Source: Yponomeuta sedellus
Taxonomy: Eukaryota; Arthropoda; Insecta; Lepidoptera; Yponomeutidae
Assembly: GCA_934045075.1 (NCBI GenBank)
Contig: OW203722.1
Coordinates: 25,217,379-25,281,378 of the forward strand
Direction of reading: 5' to 3'
Length of the DNA: 64,000 nt
In this document: piece after piece, positions 63,782 through 64,000 of the stretch
Layout: each line of letters starts with the position of its first letter
Position numbering within the stretch: the stretch's first letter is position 1
The notes under the pieces: generated by a model
The model's database searches: none
What the model was told of the DNA's origin: nothing
What the model saw: the letters and a program-made list of their open reading frames with translations, nothing else
Program-made: the position numbers and the translations under genes

Positions 63782-64000
63782 AAAACCAGCGCTGTTCGGG
63801 GCTGACCCGGGTTAGCACTTGCTGAGCCTTATATTGCCTTAAGTTTTTAATACACGGTTTAAGTCTTATTTTGTATTAAGTTGTTTTTTCATGAGTCAAT
63901 ATATAATTTTTTATCTTTGTCTTTATCTTAAGATTTTTTTTATCTCGGGGCGGGCTCCTCAAGAAGCAATTCCCATACAAACGAAGTTTGGTTTTGACCT
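63782..64000. other. no recognised feature
   Basis: Unassigned sequence to the window end. Confidence 0.4.

Overview
The window looks like a gene-poor, AT-rich stretch of a lepidopteran (moth or butterfly) genome. The reasons are its repeat content: 5S-rRNA-derived and tRNA-derived SINEs of the kind described from Helicoverpa (HaSE-type), a LEP1-like Helitron, RTE and CR1/Jockey-like LINE 3' ends, and mariner and Transib DNA transposons. I recognise no host protein-coding gene. The only substantial coding locus belongs to a transposon. Family names come from memory of published families, not from a search.

Layout. 0-2 kb: an unassigned CpG-rich ORF and a reversed 5S-SINE. 2.0-5.0 kb: a complete Transib transposon (2013-4956; relative of the RAG1 core of V(D)J recombination) with terminal repeats, a 5-bp target duplication (CCGTG), TATA box, one intron, a RAG1-like transposase reading frame broken by a single in-frame TAA, and polyadenylation signals. 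It sits inside a 5S-SINE. 5.4-5.8 kb: a CACT-type tandem repeat. 6-20 kb: decayed SINEs, LINE 3' ends, a LEP1-like Helitron and fold-back elements. 20.9-21.8 kb: a dead mariner. 24.7-25.5 kb: a 774-bp pure AAAT tetranucleotide run. 27.9-30.8 kb: a fold-back copy and then a tandem array (308-bp unit) of a tRNA-containing retroelement. 31-64 kb: more copies of all these families, several nested, plus perfect short palindromes.

The most unusual system is the tRNA-containing family built on a 308-bp unit (called T308 here; my label). Eleven copies are flanked by direct repeats of 9-17 bp, as expected of target-primed reverse transcription. All eleven share the same 3' tail. In nine, the other end is the antisense of one fixed internal site (TTTAAAAACCTATTT), so the element is an inverted 5' segment joined to a sense 3' segment. 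One copy carries six head-to-tail sense units. Another (62902-63672) has swallowed about 425 bp of unrelated DNA whose paralogue lies at 57.07-58.15 kb. I read this as near-obligate twin priming at a fixed site on a multimeric RNA, with occasional template switching; the structure is seen in the sequence, the mechanism is inferred.

The rest is a stratigraphy of transposition: Transib in 5S-SINE, T308 in Helitron, LINE tail in LINE tail in SINE, and a LINE inside the 57-kb segment that is absent from its captured copy. Long remaining stretches show no feature I can support.
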